Below are positions 6,070 through 6,502 of a stretch of 6,502 nt of DNA, piece after piece. The stretch is from Campylobacter sp. UBA1713 (lineage in GTDB: Bacteria; Campylobacterota; Campylobacteria; Campylobacterales; Campylobacteraceae): positions 3,257 through 9,758 of the forward strand of contig DCIZ01000001.1 of NCBI GenBank assembly GCA_002317305.1, read 5' to 3'. Below the pieces are notes generated by a model. That model was not told the origin of the DNA. It worked only from the letters and a program-made list of their open reading frames with translations, and did no database searches. The position numbers were made by a program, and so were the translations under genes. Every line of letters starts with the position of its first letter. Position 1 is the stretch's first letter.

Positions 6070-6471
6070 ATGCTTTACCACTCTTTTAAAATGGCACTTT
6101 TTGTGTCGCTGGTTTTTGGGCTTGGGCTGGGCGTTTTGTTTTTTTTGTGGCTGACTAAATTTAGCACTTTTGGCGGCGGCGCTTCGCGGGCTTTTTTGCT
6201 CTCTTGCGCGGTTTGTGGCGTGCTTTTTTGCGTGATGTTTGGTTATGAGCGCGCTAAAAGTCGCTGTCAAAACTGCTTTGAGGCGTTTAGCGTGAAGGCG
6301 CTGAAAGTCGAGCGACTAACGCAAAGCGAGGAGAGTTATGTCAAAGATGAGCACAAAAATGGCGTAACCATCGAGCGGTTTTTGGAGGGCGAAGAGGTGG
6401 TGGAATTTCAGTGCGAACGTTGCGGGCACAAACATAGCCAAAAGAGGCACTACAAGGAGAAGTTGAACTAA
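6070..6471 (+). CDS. Small two-helix membrane protein with zinc-ribbon-like cysteines
   Basis: I do not recognise the family of this 133-residue protein. Two hydrophobic helices are visible, about 8-28 (ALFVSLVFGLGLGVLFFLWL) and 41-58. A short positively charged stretch (ERAKSR) follows, which favours both termini in the cytoplasm. The soluble tail carries CQNC (66-69) and CERCGHKH (115-122), two CxxC pairs separated by about 45 residues, as in a zinc ribbon with a long insert. The tail between them is charged and acidic. The start has an AAAGG site (6058-6062) that overlaps the stop region of the preceding gene. Only ten bases separate it from the fusion-enzyme stop, so the two genes are very likely one operon. 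A metal-binding or membrane-anchoring accessory role is possible; no function can be assigned. Confidence 0.85.
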   Translation: MLYHSFKMALFVSLVFGLGLGVLFFLWLTKFSTFGGGASRAFLLSCAVCGVLFCVMFGYERAKSRCQNCFEAFSVKALKVERLTQSEESYVKDEHKNGVTIERFLEGEEVVEFQCERCGHKHSQKRHYKEKLN

Positions 6472-6502
6472 ATTTGAAAACTTAAGGGCATCTCTAAAAA
6501 CT
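6472..6502. other. Window end, no feature
   Basis: The 31 bases after the last stop codon show no terminator hairpin, repeat or start of a gene. The sequence simply runs off the window. Confidence 0.6.

Noticed and set aside
5495..6270. Minus-strand open frames (145 and 139 codons) opposite the fusion gene and the small membrane protein
   Set aside because: Both have low-complexity composition and overlap two genes with good start sites and motifs. No promoter supports them.

Overview
The window looks like chromosomal DNA from a Campylobacterota bacterium, most likely a mid-GC Campylobacter or close relative. This is inferred from the moderate GC content, the very frequent AAATTT-type words in coding DNA, the AAGG(A)-type ribosome binding sites, and the gene types (an SH3/NlpC-P60 lipoprotein and MgtE). 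No rRNA or tRNA gene is present to confirm it, and species cannot be fixed from this sequence.

Layout. Positions 1-67 hold the end of a dispersed intergenic repeat. Positions 76-210 hold two facing arrays of a 7-bp repeat (GGAAAAC type). A Pif1-like helicase/ATPase gene occupies 180-1979 on the minus strand, and its last codons and stop lie inside the second heptamer array. A 56-bp divergent intergenic region (1980-2035) separates it from a plus-strand gene for a lipoprotein of the SH3 + NlpC/P60 cell-wall peptidase type (2036-3289). The gap at 3290-3487 has no gene. It carries a second copy of the dispersed repeat, inverted relative to the first, and a perfect 21-bp-stem hairpin. Then come mgtE, a magnesium channel gene (3488-4843), and a gene for an unusual single polypeptide joining a NUDT14-type Nudix hydrolase to an isochorismatase-like cysteine hydrolase (4926-6059). 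Ten bases further on is a small two-helix membrane protein with a zinc-ribbon-like CxxC pair (6070-6471). The last 31 bases hold nothing recognisable.

How the parts relate. The helicase and lipoprotein genes diverge from one short promoter region, and each ends in front of one copy of the same dispersed repeat. The repeat is in the same orientation relative to the gene it follows, which suggests a 3'-end role such as transcript termination, transcript stability or insulation, rather than chance. The fusion enzyme and the zinc-ribbon membrane protein are almost certainly cotranscribed. mgtE lies 82 bases upstream on the same strand with no obvious terminator between, so readthrough is possible.

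The most notable items are the Nudix-isochorismatase fusion, the inverted repeat pair flanking the first two genes, and the heptamer arrays that run into the helicase reading frame.
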